Below, in pieces: positions 1-7,238 of a stretch of 34,804 nucleotides of DNA; the first letter of the stretch is position 1; each line of letters opens with the position of its first letter. The notes beneath the pieces were generated by a model, which searched no databases, was not told where the DNA came from, and was given only the letters and a program-made list of their open reading frames with translations. The DNA comes from a virus. The position numbers were made by a program, and so were the translations under genes. Location: positions 1 to 34,804 of the IMG/VR virus record IMGVR_UViG_3300044858_002079; one strand, written 5' to 3'.

Positions 1-120
1 AGGCGGCAGGGTCGCACGTTGTTCCGTATGCGGCCTCCAGACACGCCACTTGTGCGGGTGTCAGTCGCGCCAATACCGAAGCATCGCAGAAGTCGTAAAG
101 GGTCAATCCGTCAACCGTTG
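1..120. repeat. terminal direct repeat, left copy
   Basis: These 120 bases are identical to 34685-34804. The reading frame of the receptor-binding protein continues through the join, so the repeat is best read as the overlap left when a circular or circularly permuted genome was assembled. It is too short and too central to a coding region to look like a packaging terminus, though a true short terminal repeat cannot be excluded from sequence alone. Confidence 0.97.
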
Positions 121-589
121 GCGGAATTGTCGCGCCACTTTCAGGGATGGGGCATTTTGCGAAATCCCAAATCTGCTTAATGTTTAGTGTATAGCCACAA
201 CCCGCCACGCGGTCAGGCCCCTCTTCGGTGAACGGTTCAATTCGACCGCTGCGCTCAATTATGTAGGTCTGCCCGTGTTGCTGTGCGAACCACGCGATAA
301 TATCGAGCATGACCGACAGGCGGTCACTTATCACCTCCTGTTCGTGTCCATCGGTATCATCGCCCTCCTCGCCTGCCCTTACGCGATCTGCACAAATAAG
401 ATTGATGCGGTCGGTAACGTATTGGTCTGATATGTCGCGGCCCTCGCTATTTATCCAAAGAATAGGATATACTCGGTCAGGTCTGCCGTTCTCCCATTCC
501 TTCTTATCGCCTACCCCGCTGCTGCTGATCTGCGCGTGTGCCGCTGCCAGCGTTTGGATTTGCGCGATTATCTGATTGAGCGTGAGCAT
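1..589 (-). CDS. tail adaptor/receptor-binding fusion protein, N-terminal part (continues at 34684)
   Basis: Reading the minus strand from the ATG at 587-589 gives an open frame to base 1, which continues in frame at 34684 and ends at 33450. The joined protein is 607 residues. It starts MLTLNQIIAQIQTLAAAHAQ. Residues 1-160 form an alpha/beta domain (LWINSEGRDISDQYVTDRI, then LDIIAWFAQQHGQ and GYTLNIKQIWDFAKCPIP) of the size and position of the neck or tail-terminator-like proteins that follow the connector gene in Bacteroidota phages. A second in-frame ATG at 308-310 has an AGGAGG-like stretch nearby, but the conserved-looking sequence upstream of it favours 589. It lies 41 nt after the connector gene. 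The role is inferred; the reading frame is seen directly. Confidence 0.85.
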   Translation of the reverse strand, partial: MLTLNQIIAQIQTLAAAHAQISSSGVGDKKEWENGRPDRVYPILWINSEGRDISDQYVTDRINLICADRVRAGEEGDDTDGHEQEVISDRLSVMLDIIAWFAQQHGQTYIIERSGRIEPFTEEGPDRVAGCGYTLNIKQIWDFAKCPIPESGATIPPTVDGLTLYDFCDASVLARLTPAQVACLEAAYGTTCDPAA

Positions 590-630
590 TTAGGTAGGCC
601 CTTAGTTTGGCTTCGTTTATCTCGTTTCTG

Positions 631-1200
631 TTAGTTGAGGTCAATCTGCTCATCGCGGTATTTCTGTCTGAAAGACGTTGGGCGGTCGGTTCGGCCTAAA
701 AATATCGCAGACGTGAAAGCCTCGCGGGTCGGGTGTATCACGTCTGACCCGCTGCCTGGATTCTGATAGGTCGGATAGTCGGCCTCGTTCTCGCAAAGGA
801 AAGCAACGAGGCGAGACTCGTACCATTCGGCCTTGTCGTTTGCCTTATTAGCGAGCGCGTCAATTGTGGCGCGGCCTGCAAGCTGCGAATTTTCGCTACT
901 TAGATTAGTTACGCCCTTGTTCATCAGCTTATTCGATGACCAATAGGCCGACTCAGCCGTGACCCTCCAAATAAGAATAGGCTGAATGTAGTCGTTTATG
1001 AGTGTTGTATTTGCTGCCGTGAGCGTATTTGCTATGACCTGAGTTTTCAGCAGTTCGTACAGGGTCGAGCCTGTCAGCCGTTGAATGTGCTGATCCTGTG
1101 CCCATAGGATAGTCTCACGCAGATACTTAATATCTACGTTGTCGGATATGAATGACCTCTCCTTTAGGGTGCTTTCGGATATGAATAGCGCGTTTGCCAT
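631..1200 (-). CDS. head-tail connector-like protein (DUF6712-like)
   Basis: The product is 189 residues and mostly helical. It has the pattern of the small connector that follows the portal in Bacteroidota phages: a segment near residues 20-50 (YLRETILWAQDQHIQRLTGS, then LYELL), a long helix with IQPILIWRVTAESAYWSSNK, and a C-terminal tail after a Tyr/Pro-rich stretch. It probably forms the ring that joins the portal to the tail completion proteins. The gene begins one base after the portal stop codon, so the two are likely translated together. The family is recalled by motif and context, not by a search. Confidence 0.65.
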   Translation of the reverse strand: MANALFISESTLKERSFISDNVDIKYLRETILWAQDQHIQRLTGSTLYELLKTQVIANTLTAANTTLINDYIQPILIWRVTAESAYWSSNKLMNKGVTNLSSENSQLAGRATIDALANKANDKAEWYESRLVAFLCENEADYPTYQNPGSGSDVIHPTREAFTSAIFLGRTDRPTSFRQKYRDEQIDLN

Positions 1201-1201
1201 C

Positions 1202-3274
1202 TTACTTCACTTGGATTAGTACACGTTCCCATGCGTGACGGCAGTAGTGCGTTGTTCCGGACCCGTCCTTCCTTGTCCAAAAACCACCCCTCCGCTGCCA
1301 AACGTTGCGATCTTCTGACAAGCTCACACGGGTAATGTCGGCCTGACTCCATACGCGTGTTTTGGAAAGCTTGACCATTTTACGGCAGAACTCCCGCGTG
1401 GTGTCCATCACATCGGGGCCACTTACACCCATTCCAAGGACGTATCGGTATGCGATGGCGAATGAGGCTGGTAATGGTTTAACCGCTTGCATGGCCTGAT
1501 CGCCCGCGTTCGTGATCTTGGCCAGGCGTTGTTCCGAACCAATGACCGATGTTATCTCCAGTCGAAGGAAGCCCGCGTTGATGTTTCGATTGACAGCGGC
1601 TTGCACGGCATTAATGGTAGTCGATAGTGCGTCCGCCACCTCTTGCATCGGCATTGACGGGTTCTTTTTCAACTGTGCAAGCACGCCCATATCGAATGAA
1701 GTAGTTGGCGAATCGAACCCATAGGCCATCAGTTCACCCTCACGGGCTTGCATATCTTCGAGCGACAGGTAATGATCGAATCGGTGTGCCGCGATCACTT
1801 GGCCCGTATGTACTTCGGTGCCGCAAGCCGCGAAACGTGCTACAAGGCGTGAATCGGAATCCTGTGAGGACATTTCGACTGGGGCCGTTGGCGTAACGGG
1901 TAACGCGACCTTTCCTGTGACAATAGCCTGCGCCTGTTCGCGTGTGAATCCATACAACTCTATCATCAGTTCGATGGCCGAAGCCTCACCAATGATACCC
2001 TGTTGAACATTTTGAAGAACGGTAATAATACCTGTAACACCTCCGACTGTGCCCTTCAATGATGCCTGCGCATCGGCAGCGGTGGAGTCAATGTCAGTTG
2101 CAATAGGTGCCAGTCCCGACTTCGCCCGAATTTCATCAGGGGTCATAACACCCACTAAGGTCATTTCGCTGAACTCCTGCGCGATCGGTTCGGTCTGCTC
2201 GATGTCTATATTCTTCGGAACACCGTTAACGCCCGCAAGGTTATTGAACGCATCCAAAATGAATGCCTGACGCGCCTGAACGTAGGTCTTTTGGAACAGC
2301 TCGTAGCTATCCCTTATCTGATTGCGGGTAGCAAAGATTCCTTCGGGTTTGATACCGAACAAAGCAGGGTCAACAATGCGGTGCCCCGTGAAAATCTCCT
2401 TTTCAACCGTGCGATTGAGAATGTCGAAACGCTTGTCGAGGTCGTTTCCGCTGAGTTGGTTTATTTCAGGGCCTTGCTCTTTAGTGTCGTTGAAGGTCAG
2501 TAGTACTTTATTAGCATTGTCTGATCCTCCGAACTTGTCGATGATCTGTTGCTCGATTTTCTCTTTGTCTTCTTCGGTGGGCTGACCATTGAAGAAGTTG
2601 ATGATCGTTCCCGCCATAAATCCATTTTTGATACCGTTCAAATGGAAGTTGGCAATTTCACCGTCAAGCTCAATGTATGGTATTGCCCCGATGTACGATG
2701 GCAACGGGTAAACGGCTTTAGTCGGGTCGTATACCTTCAGATACAGGATAGACTTCTCAGCGGGCGTGTTGACGTTGAAAGTGGGTATAACGTCCACGTT
2801 GTCAGGCTGTGATTTCTTCCATCCATCAGCCGAATAGTACACAACCTTGCCATCCTTATCGAGGCGGCACTTGTTGAATGAGACGTGTGATAGCTTGGCT
2901 ATCTTCTTTCGAGTGCTGTTATAGATGACCTCGATGGCCGCACCGTTGAATAACTCAACGTCCAACGCGACCTGATCCAGCAACCGATCAAGATCCATCG
3001 ATTTGATGAAGTCCTGCGTCTCTGCCTCTTTAATGGTGTTCAGCCCGTCTTTCTTGACTTTAAGACCCCTACCTACAATGTAGTCAACCTTCCCCCTGAC
3101 GATGGCACCGTGTTTCGCGGAGGTGTTATACAGGTCAATGAGGTAGTCGGGGTATCTGTTGCGCCAGTCCTTGTCTGTGCCATACAGCACCCATTTTGAC
3201 GAAGGTATGACCTTCATTTCGGGCGCATGGTGCGCAGCGAATTTCAAATTGATGGACGATACGCGCTCACTCAT
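1202..3274 (-). CDS. portal protein with C-terminal extension
   Basis: The product is 690 residues. Residues about 20-450 have features of Bacteroidota phage portals: a WVLYGTDKDWRNRYPDYLID start, an early KVDYIVGRGLKV strand, an ELFNGAAIEVIYN core, the ILYLKVYDP/YPLPSYIGAIPYIE clip-like region and the ETV-like EKEIFTGHRIVDPALFGIK segment. It forms the dodecameric ring through which DNA is packaged. From about residue 470 an extension follows: a His-containing linker, a winged-helix-like stretch (about 540-600), then a tail ending in WQRRGGFWTRKDG and THYCRHAWERVLIQVK. Its start overlaps the preceding gene by 8 nt. Portal identity is confident; the meaning of the tail is not. Confidence 0.85.
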   Translation of the reverse strand: MSERVSSINLKFAAHHAPEMKVIPSSKWVLYGTDKDWRNRYPDYLIDLYNTSAKHGAIVRGKVDYIVGRGLKVKKDGLNTIKEAETQDFIKSMDLDRLLDQVALDVELFNGAAIEVIYNSTRKKIAKLSHVSFNKCRLDKDGKVVYYSADGWKKSQPDNVDVIPTFNVNTPAEKSILYLKVYDPTKAVYPLPSYIGAIPYIELDGEIANFHLNGIKNGFMAGTIINFFNGQPTEEDKEKIEQQIIDKFGGSDNANKVLLTFNDTKEQGPEINQLSGNDLDKRFDILNRTVEKEIFTGHRIVDPALFGIKPEGIFATRNQIRDSYELFQKTYVQARQAFILDAFNNLAGVNGVPKNIDIEQTEPIAQEFSEMTLVGVMTPDEIRAKSGLAPIATDIDSTAADAQASLKGTVGGVTGIITVLQNVQQGIIGEASAIELMIELYGFTREQAQAIVTGKVALPVTPTAPVEMSSQDSDSRLVARFAACGTEVHTGQVIAAHRFDHYLSLEDMQAREGELMAYGFDSPTTSFDMGVLAQLKKNPSMPMQEVADALSTTINAVQAAVNRNINAGFLRLEITSVIGSEQRLAKITNAGDQAMQAVKPLPASFAIAYRYVLGMGVSGPDVMDTTREFCRKMVKLSKTRVWSQADITRVSLSEDRNVWQRRGGFWTRKDGSGTTHYCRHAWERVLIQVK

Positions 3275-3659
3275 GGACTGCGAAGGTAGTGTTGCCGCCT
3301 GAATATGCGGGTATGGTAACGGTTGATGCGGTGCCCGAAACTATGCACATGCCGCGCTCAAGTACGGTAAGGCCCGATGGATTGAGGTTCGATGCGCTTG
3401 AGTTCGCATAGACCGTGTAATACCATTGACCTGTTGGCCTCATGGTTACCTCCGCATCTAATGGGTCTGCGCCCGATGCCATTTCTGTAATGCTGAACTC
3501 GTTGTATCGGTCAGGCCATGCACTCGTGTCATCGGCCACGCAATACACCGTCTCATCGGTCTGGTCGCAACGAAAGGCCCATAAATAATGTGCTGCCGTT
3601 CCCTTCTCTGTGAGGGTGACGGTCACGCTGTTAGCCTGGCCTTGCGTTATTCTGACCAT
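3267..3659 (-). CDS. small virion-associated protein of unknown fold
   Basis: The product is 130 residues and beta-rich, with a TQGQANSVTVTLTEKGT start, a middle NEFSITEMASGADPLDAEVTM segment and PTGQWYYTVYANSSASNLNP. I recall similar proteins between the capsid and portal genes of Bacteroidota phages, without an assigned role. The length and beta-strand pattern would suit a head decoration or stopper protein. It starts at the stop of the upstream gene (shared base 3659) and overlaps the portal by 8 nt, so it belongs to the head operon. Confidence 0.6.
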   Translation of the reverse strand: MVRITQGQANSVTVTLTEKGTAAHYLWAFRCDQTDETVYCVADDTSAWPDRYNEFSITEMASGADPLDAEVTMRPTGQWYYTVYANSSASNLNPSGLTVLERGMCIVSGTASTVTIPAYSGGNTTFAVHE

Positions 3660-4099
3660 TAGGACAGAGCAATGAAGTATTCAATGTCAACGGCTGCGGT
3701 GTCGGCAATCGCGCTGATCGTACCGATGTTTGCGAACGCGCTGAATGGACTTGCCGCCTCAATGAGATTGTTGTGCAGCATGAATGATTTGCCAGCCTCC
3801 AGCTTGACCCAATAATGGTCAGATCCACCATCGGCAATCTTCAACTTAACGTAGTTGGCGTTGTCCTTATTGGTGATGCGCATGTACTTGACATTCGCCC
3901 CAACGAACGTGCCTGCGCCAACTGCGGTATCGTAGGCCAATATATCGACCTCTGAGGTCGGGATGGTCATAATTCGACCGTCCACCTCGTTGATGTCTGC
4001 GATGGTCAGCGTGTTGCTGTTGCCGTATGCTTTGCCGTTCAATGTGACCGACTCGGCCAGCGTGACCGTGAGCGTTGCGTTGGTGATTGTAGTTGCCAT
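3659..4099 (-). CDS. putative head decoration or minor capsid protein
   Basis: The product is 146 residues, Thr/Ala/Asn-rich and predicted all-beta (ITNATLTVTLAESVTLNGK, YMRITNKDNANYVKLKI, VKLEAGKSFMLHNNLIEA). It carries no catalytic motif. It sits just downstream of a strong hairpin terminator and has an A-rich leader with no Shine-Dalgarno sequence. Its place among the capsid genes suggests a virion component such as a decoration protein, but I do not recognise the family firmly. Confidence 0.6.
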   Translation of the reverse strand: MATTITNATLTVTLAESVTLNGKAYGNSNTLTIADINEVDGRIMTIPTSEVDILAYDTAVGAGTFVGANVKYMRITNKDNANYVKLKIADGGSDHYWVKLEAGKSFMLHNNLIEAASPFSAFANIGTISAIADTAAVDIEYFIALS

Positions 4100-4112
4100 G
4101 TCTATCTGTTGT

Positions 4113-4146
4113 TAAAAGAAAAGGCGACCCCGTTGGAAGCCGCCTT
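4113..4146 (-). terminator. intrinsic terminator in the head operon
   Basis: On the minus strand AAGGCGGCTTC and GGGGTCGCCTT (4121-4146) pair over 11 positions, with some G-U pairs, around a CAAC tetraloop, followed by TTCTTTTA. This is a classic rho-independent form. It lies between the genes ending at 4167 and starting at 4099, so it should lower transcription of the portal end of the operon relative to the capsid end. Confidence 0.75.
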
Positions 4147-4166
4147 GTTCTTGATTTGCGGTCATG

Positions 4167-4727
4167 TTAGGCCATTGAAGCCTGAGTAGATGAAGTGATT
4201 GAGGCCAGCATCTGAGCAACGGTTCCGCTCGATGGGTTCAGGGCCATTACCTGTTCAGTCTCAAGGCCCATGAATGTGAGTGTGTACCCGTTCAGGTCAG
4301 CTGCTGCCGTGCCTGTGGTCGCGCTTCCTTCGCTCAGTTCGAGGCCGTTGTATGCACCTACTACCCAATAGGTAGGGGCAGCATCCATCGTCTCAACGAT
4401 TGCCACCACGCGATTCTGTGCGAGCAGCTTGATCTCGTTGCGCTTCGCGGTTCTCAGCTTGGGCAGTACGATGGTCAGCTTCGGTGAGTAGTGCAGACCG
4501 CCCGTGTTCACCGTTGAAACGATGTCATCGGTCAGTACACTTGTCTCCTTCAGTTGGTCGTACTTGTAGAACACGGTCGATGCAGCACCGAACGCGGTCA
4601 CTTCGCCACTTGATACGGTCGCGGTCAACGCGGTGTAGTCGGTAAGCGAAGTGAATCGGACGGACTTAACGCCACCGATCGCGTCCTTGCAATCGAAAAT
4701 GAAGCCTGTGGTAAGTGGGCAAGACAT
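4167..4727 (-). CDS. probable major tail tube-like protein
   Basis: The product is 186 residues. It starts MSCPLTTGFIFDCKDAIGG and contains LTIVLPKLRTAKRNEIKLLA, VVAIVETMDAAPTYWVVGA and GYTLTFMGLETEQVMAL. This pattern occurs in Bacteroidota phages next to the major capsid gene. The beta-sandwich-like layout (paired strands, one helix, then GLETEQ near the end) suits a tail tube or virion ring protein, and no other tube candidate is visible in the tail module. Its leader is GAACAAAAATG, A-rich without a Shine-Dalgarno sequence. The role is an inference from position and shape. Confidence 0.55.
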   Translation of the reverse strand: MSCPLTTGFIFDCKDAIGGVKSVRFTSLTDYTALTATVSSGEVTAFGAASTVFYKYDQLKETSVLTDDIVSTVNTGGLHYSPKLTIVLPKLRTAKRNEIKLLAQNRVVAIVETMDAAPTYWVVGAYNGLELSEGSATTGTAAADLNGYTLTFMGLETEQVMALNPSSGTVAQMLASITSSTQASMA

Positions 4728-4750
4728 TTTTGTTCGGTCTTTGCGACTTA

Positions 4751-4774
4751 GGGGGCGGCTATCACACCGCCCCC
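4751..4774 (-). terminator. GC-rich hairpin after the major capsid gene
   Basis: GGGGGCGG and CCGCCCCC form a perfect 8-bp stem around an 8-nt loop, 14 nt past the major capsid stop codon. No U-tract follows on the minus strand, so it may be a weak terminator, or it may protect the 3' end of capsid mRNA from exonucleases. Together with the terminator at 4113-4146 it would keep capsid expression highest in the operon. Confidence 0.6.
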
Positions 4775-4787
4775 GTTGTCAGGTTCA

Positions 4788-5801
4788 TCAGAGTACGATC
4801 GCGGCTACTTCGCCTGGCAGGGCTATCTGCGTGGAGATTTTGAACTCCTGCGCAAATTTGACAACCCTGTCATCCTTCGAGTACCACACGTCAAACGCGG
4901 TGGTATCAGAGGCTCCATCCACACCGATGAAGACGTTGCTCTTCTTCGTGCCGTAGATGGCGTTGATGCTGTTCAGACCAGCCACAGGCAACACCTTGAG
5001 GTTAGTGCCTGGGAAGGTCAGCCCGCCCATGCGAGGATCAGGCGATCCTTGGAAGCCTCCGTTCAGGATGGCCCCGTAGGTTGCGCCACCAGCGATCAGC
5101 GATGCAACAAGGGCGGTGAACTTGTCATAGCCCATGTAGACGATCGTGTCATCGCCTTGATCGAGGCCGTTGTTTGCGAGAGCCATGTAGATCCTCATGC
5201 AAGCCTCTTGCATCGTGGACACGTTGAACGCTGCGATGGCAGACGAGTCATAAATGCTCGTGCTGTTCGCGTCAATGTACGTGCCGCCACCAATGGAGTC
5301 CTGAATCTGGAAGCGCAGACCGTCCCAGTAGGCGTTGTTTCCTGTACCCATCGGCACGGTCGAACCGACACCACCACCTGACGCGGTTATACGGGCCTGC
5401 CAGACGGCCTTGTCAACCTCCTGATTCACGATGTCAACGATGTAACTCGTGATCGCTTGGAAGATGGCCTCTGGGTCAACCTTCTCGCGCATTGCCCCTG
5501 CTGGGATTCCAGCGCGCAGGAAATACGGCTCAAAATCTTTCGGGCACCATTGCTGATTGATGCGCACCTTACCTGGCACCAGCAAGCGCTGAGTGATGGT
5601 AGTGTCACCTGTGGCGTTGAAACCGCAGGCATCGGTCTGAAAGTACACGGTCTGCGACAGGCGGGGCAACGCAGTATTGCCTTTGATGTTGTCCAGAACC
5701 GTTGCGTTCTGCATCATTTTGGCCCCGAACAGCGATGCTTTTACCAGCGGGTCTTGCCGCTCTTCAACATAGGCGGTTAAGCCTGCGAGATTGAGTCCCA
5801 T
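4788..5801 (-). CDS. major capsid protein (HK97 fold)
   Basis: The product is 337 residues. It follows the scaffold gene by 28 nt, as capsid genes usually do. The sequence has an N-terminal arm (LTAYVEERQDPLVKASLFGA), a helical spine region (VDPEAIFQAITSYIVDIVNQ, EVDKAVWQARI), an A-domain with FNVSTMQEACMRIYMALANN and VYMGYDKFTALVASLI, and a C-terminal strand pair (NVFIGVDGASDTTAFDVWYS). It assembles the icosahedral shell. The leader is A-rich (AACAACAACCAATC) with no Shine-Dalgarno sequence, as expected for a highly expressed Bacteroidota gene. Assignment rests on length, context and fold pattern. Confidence 0.85.
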   Translation of the reverse strand: MGLNLAGLTAYVEERQDPLVKASLFGAKMMQNATVLDNIKGNTALPRLSQTVYFQTDACGFNATGDTTITQRLLVPGKVRINQQWCPKDFEPYFLRAGIPAGAMREKVDPEAIFQAITSYIVDIVNQEVDKAVWQARITASGGGVGSTVPMGTGNNAYWDGLRFQIQDSIGGGTYIDANSTSIYDSSAIAAFNVSTMQEACMRIYMALANNGLDQGDDTIVYMGYDKFTALVASLIAGGATYGAILNGGFQGSPDPRMGGLTFPGTNLKVLPVAGLNSINAIYGTKKSNVFIGVDGASDTTAFDVWYSKDDRVVKFAQEFKISTQIALPGEVAAIVL

Positions 5802-5829
5802 GATTGGTTGTTGTTTTCTGAGTTAATGG

Positions 5830-6399
5830 TTAGTCGTTGATTCCGAAGATTGCCTTGTTCGCCACCTTGAGCTTGTCCTCCCACGACACATAGTCCTTCG
5901 AGAACTCAAAGGGTTTTGAATCGGGTTCGGTTGACGATGCGGCAGGTGCCTGTGCGATGTCCTGAACAACCGAGAACATGGACTTCAGCGAGTCGCGCAG
6001 TCCTGTGATCTCAGATTTCAGCGCAGCCATTTCGACCTTCGCAGCATCCAGTTCAGCCCTCATCGCGGCATCGGCCACGGGCGCGGGTGTCGGTTCGGTT
6101 GTTTTGGCCTCTTCAATCGGCTTGACCTCGGTGATTACACCGCCTGCGATGGTGAACACCGTGCCGTCCTGTGCTTCATGTGCGCCATCGGGTGCGGGTA
6201 TCTCTTTGCCCTCGCTGTCCATGATGGTAGCAGTAGCCCCAACTTCAAGGGCGGGCGATACGCTTACCTGTGTGCCGTCAACAAGGGTAACAGACGCGGC
6301 CTTTACCTCAACAGGTTCGGCAGGCGTTTCTTCACCGAAGATCAGTTTTTTGAGTTCTGGCAGCCGTTCGGCCACCTTCTCGCGGATAGACTTCTCCAT
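5830..6399 (-). CDS. scaffolding protein
   Basis: The product is 189 residues, acidic and low in complexity. Residues 1-20 are helical and charged, about 30-95 form a small beta domain (VTLVDGTQVSVSPALEVGA, DGTVFTIAGGVITEVKP), about 95-115 are a Pro/Ala/Thr linker, and about 112-150 are a coiled coil (AAMRAELDAAKVEMAALKSE). It sits between the protease and the capsid gene, as a scaffold does. The beta domain resembles one I recall in scaffold-like proteins of Bacteroidota phages. It should direct procapsid assembly and then be cleaved by the protease. Confidence 0.75.
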   Translation of the reverse strand: MEKSIREKVAERLPELKKLIFGEETPAEPVEVKAASVTLVDGTQVSVSPALEVGATATIMDSEGKEIPAPDGAHEAQDGTVFTIAGGVITEVKPIEEAKTTEPTPAPVADAAMRAELDAAKVEMAALKSEITGLRDSLKSMFSVVQDIAQAPAASSTEPDSKPFEFSKDYVSWEDKLKVANKAIFGIND

Positions 6400-6442
6400 G
6401 CCTGTATATGCGGCATGAATGTGCTTTGCCTAAATAGTCAAG

Positions 6443-6655
6443 TCATGGACACAATTTCATGCCCGAGCCATGCTCAAGCCACGTCAACTCATCCACCTCT
6501 ACCCATTCGGTGCCGCAGTCGTTCTCTACCTGAAATAGGAACGTGCGCCCGTTTGCTGTGGACGTGAAAGCGGTAGTATCGGTAATGATACCACACTCGC
6601 ATTTATCGGAGCATGATGCGAAAGCGAACAGGGCGGCAATGATGGCAATCCTCAT
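6443..6655 (-). CDS. small cysteine-rich lipoprotein
   Basis: The product is 70 residues. It begins MRIAIIAALFAFASCSDKCE: a short positive start, a hydrophobic stretch and a lipobox (FAS followed by Cys at residue 15), so signal peptidase II processing and membrane anchoring are predicted. Four further Cys residues lie in the mature part. Its ATG overlaps the protease stop codon (ATGA), so it is translated with head genes, although it is unlikely to be part of the head. Small phage lipoproteins often block superinfection or act in lysis; that role is inference. I know similar lipoprotein genes only loosely from Bacteroidota phages. Confidence 0.7.
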   Translation of the reverse strand: MRIAIIAALFAFASCSDKCECGIITDTTAFTSTANGRTFLFQVENDCGTEWVEVDELTWLEHGSGMKLCP

Positions 6656-7227
6656 TCCGTGATCTGCTTAATGATCTCTTCAATGATGGTTTCGTCTTCG
6701 CTCACGGTAGGCCCATCCTTGAACATACCCTCAACGCTGAAACCTTTGAAGGTGCCGTCCTTAATGGTGGCCCACACCTCATCATTATCAACCTTGAATG
6801 ATCCGAACCAGCTACCCTCTGGCAACGGGTCAAAGCCTTGCGGCACGGGCTTAGATTCCGATGTGATCCATGACTCAAATTGATAGACCGATTCGACCGA
6901 TGTTTCGTGCATCAGGTTCGCGCCCGTATTTCGGCCATTCTTGAAGTACTTGTAAACGACGGCCCGAATGGTATCAGCATCGAAAACAACATAGTACTCC
7001 CGCCCGTCCTCATCGCGCCTGTAAATGGGAAGATCAGCCACCATTAGCGGCCCCGATACAATCCGTTTTTCTTCGTCCTGAACGGCAAATGTTTGGCGCG
7101 GTGCTTGACCGTGAAACGCTTGCCAGTTCATTTGAATCGCTGGGCTGTCAACAAGGGCCACAACCTCAACCCCCGTTTCGGTGTCGTTCGGGTCGATGGT
7201 CAGCTTGATAATGGGTAATTCTCTCAT
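6652..7227 (-). CDS. prohead protease, XkdF-like (Peptidase_S78_2)
   Basis: The product is 191 residues. It carries the signature of the XkdF-like serine protease family: IVSGPLMVADLPIYRRDEDG (57-76), a conserved His in ANLMHETSVES (H107), GSWFGSFKVDNDEVWATIKD (138-157) and the nucleophile motif GFSVEG (S164). It would cleave the scaffold and possibly the capsid N-terminus during maturation. It precedes the scaffold and capsid genes, as expected, with a lipoprotein gene inserted between. The tail after about residue 172 is acidic. Confidence is high because both catalytic positions are visible. Confidence 0.88.
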   Translation of the reverse strand: MRELPIIKLTIDPNDTETGVEVVALVDSPAIQMNWQAFHGQAPRQTFAVQDEEKRIVSGPLMVADLPIYRRDEDGREYYVVFDADTIRAVVYKYFKNGRNTGANLMHETSVESVYQFESWITSESKPVPQGFDPLPEGSWFGSFKVDNDEVWATIKDGTFKGFSVEGMFKDGPTVSEDETIIEEIIKQITE

Positions 7228-7238
7228 GGTGTCTGATG

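Noticed and set aside
309-575. Plus-strand ORF of 88 residues
   Set aside because: It is the antisense shadow of the receptor-binding protein's N-terminal part, which is open in the minus frame across the join.
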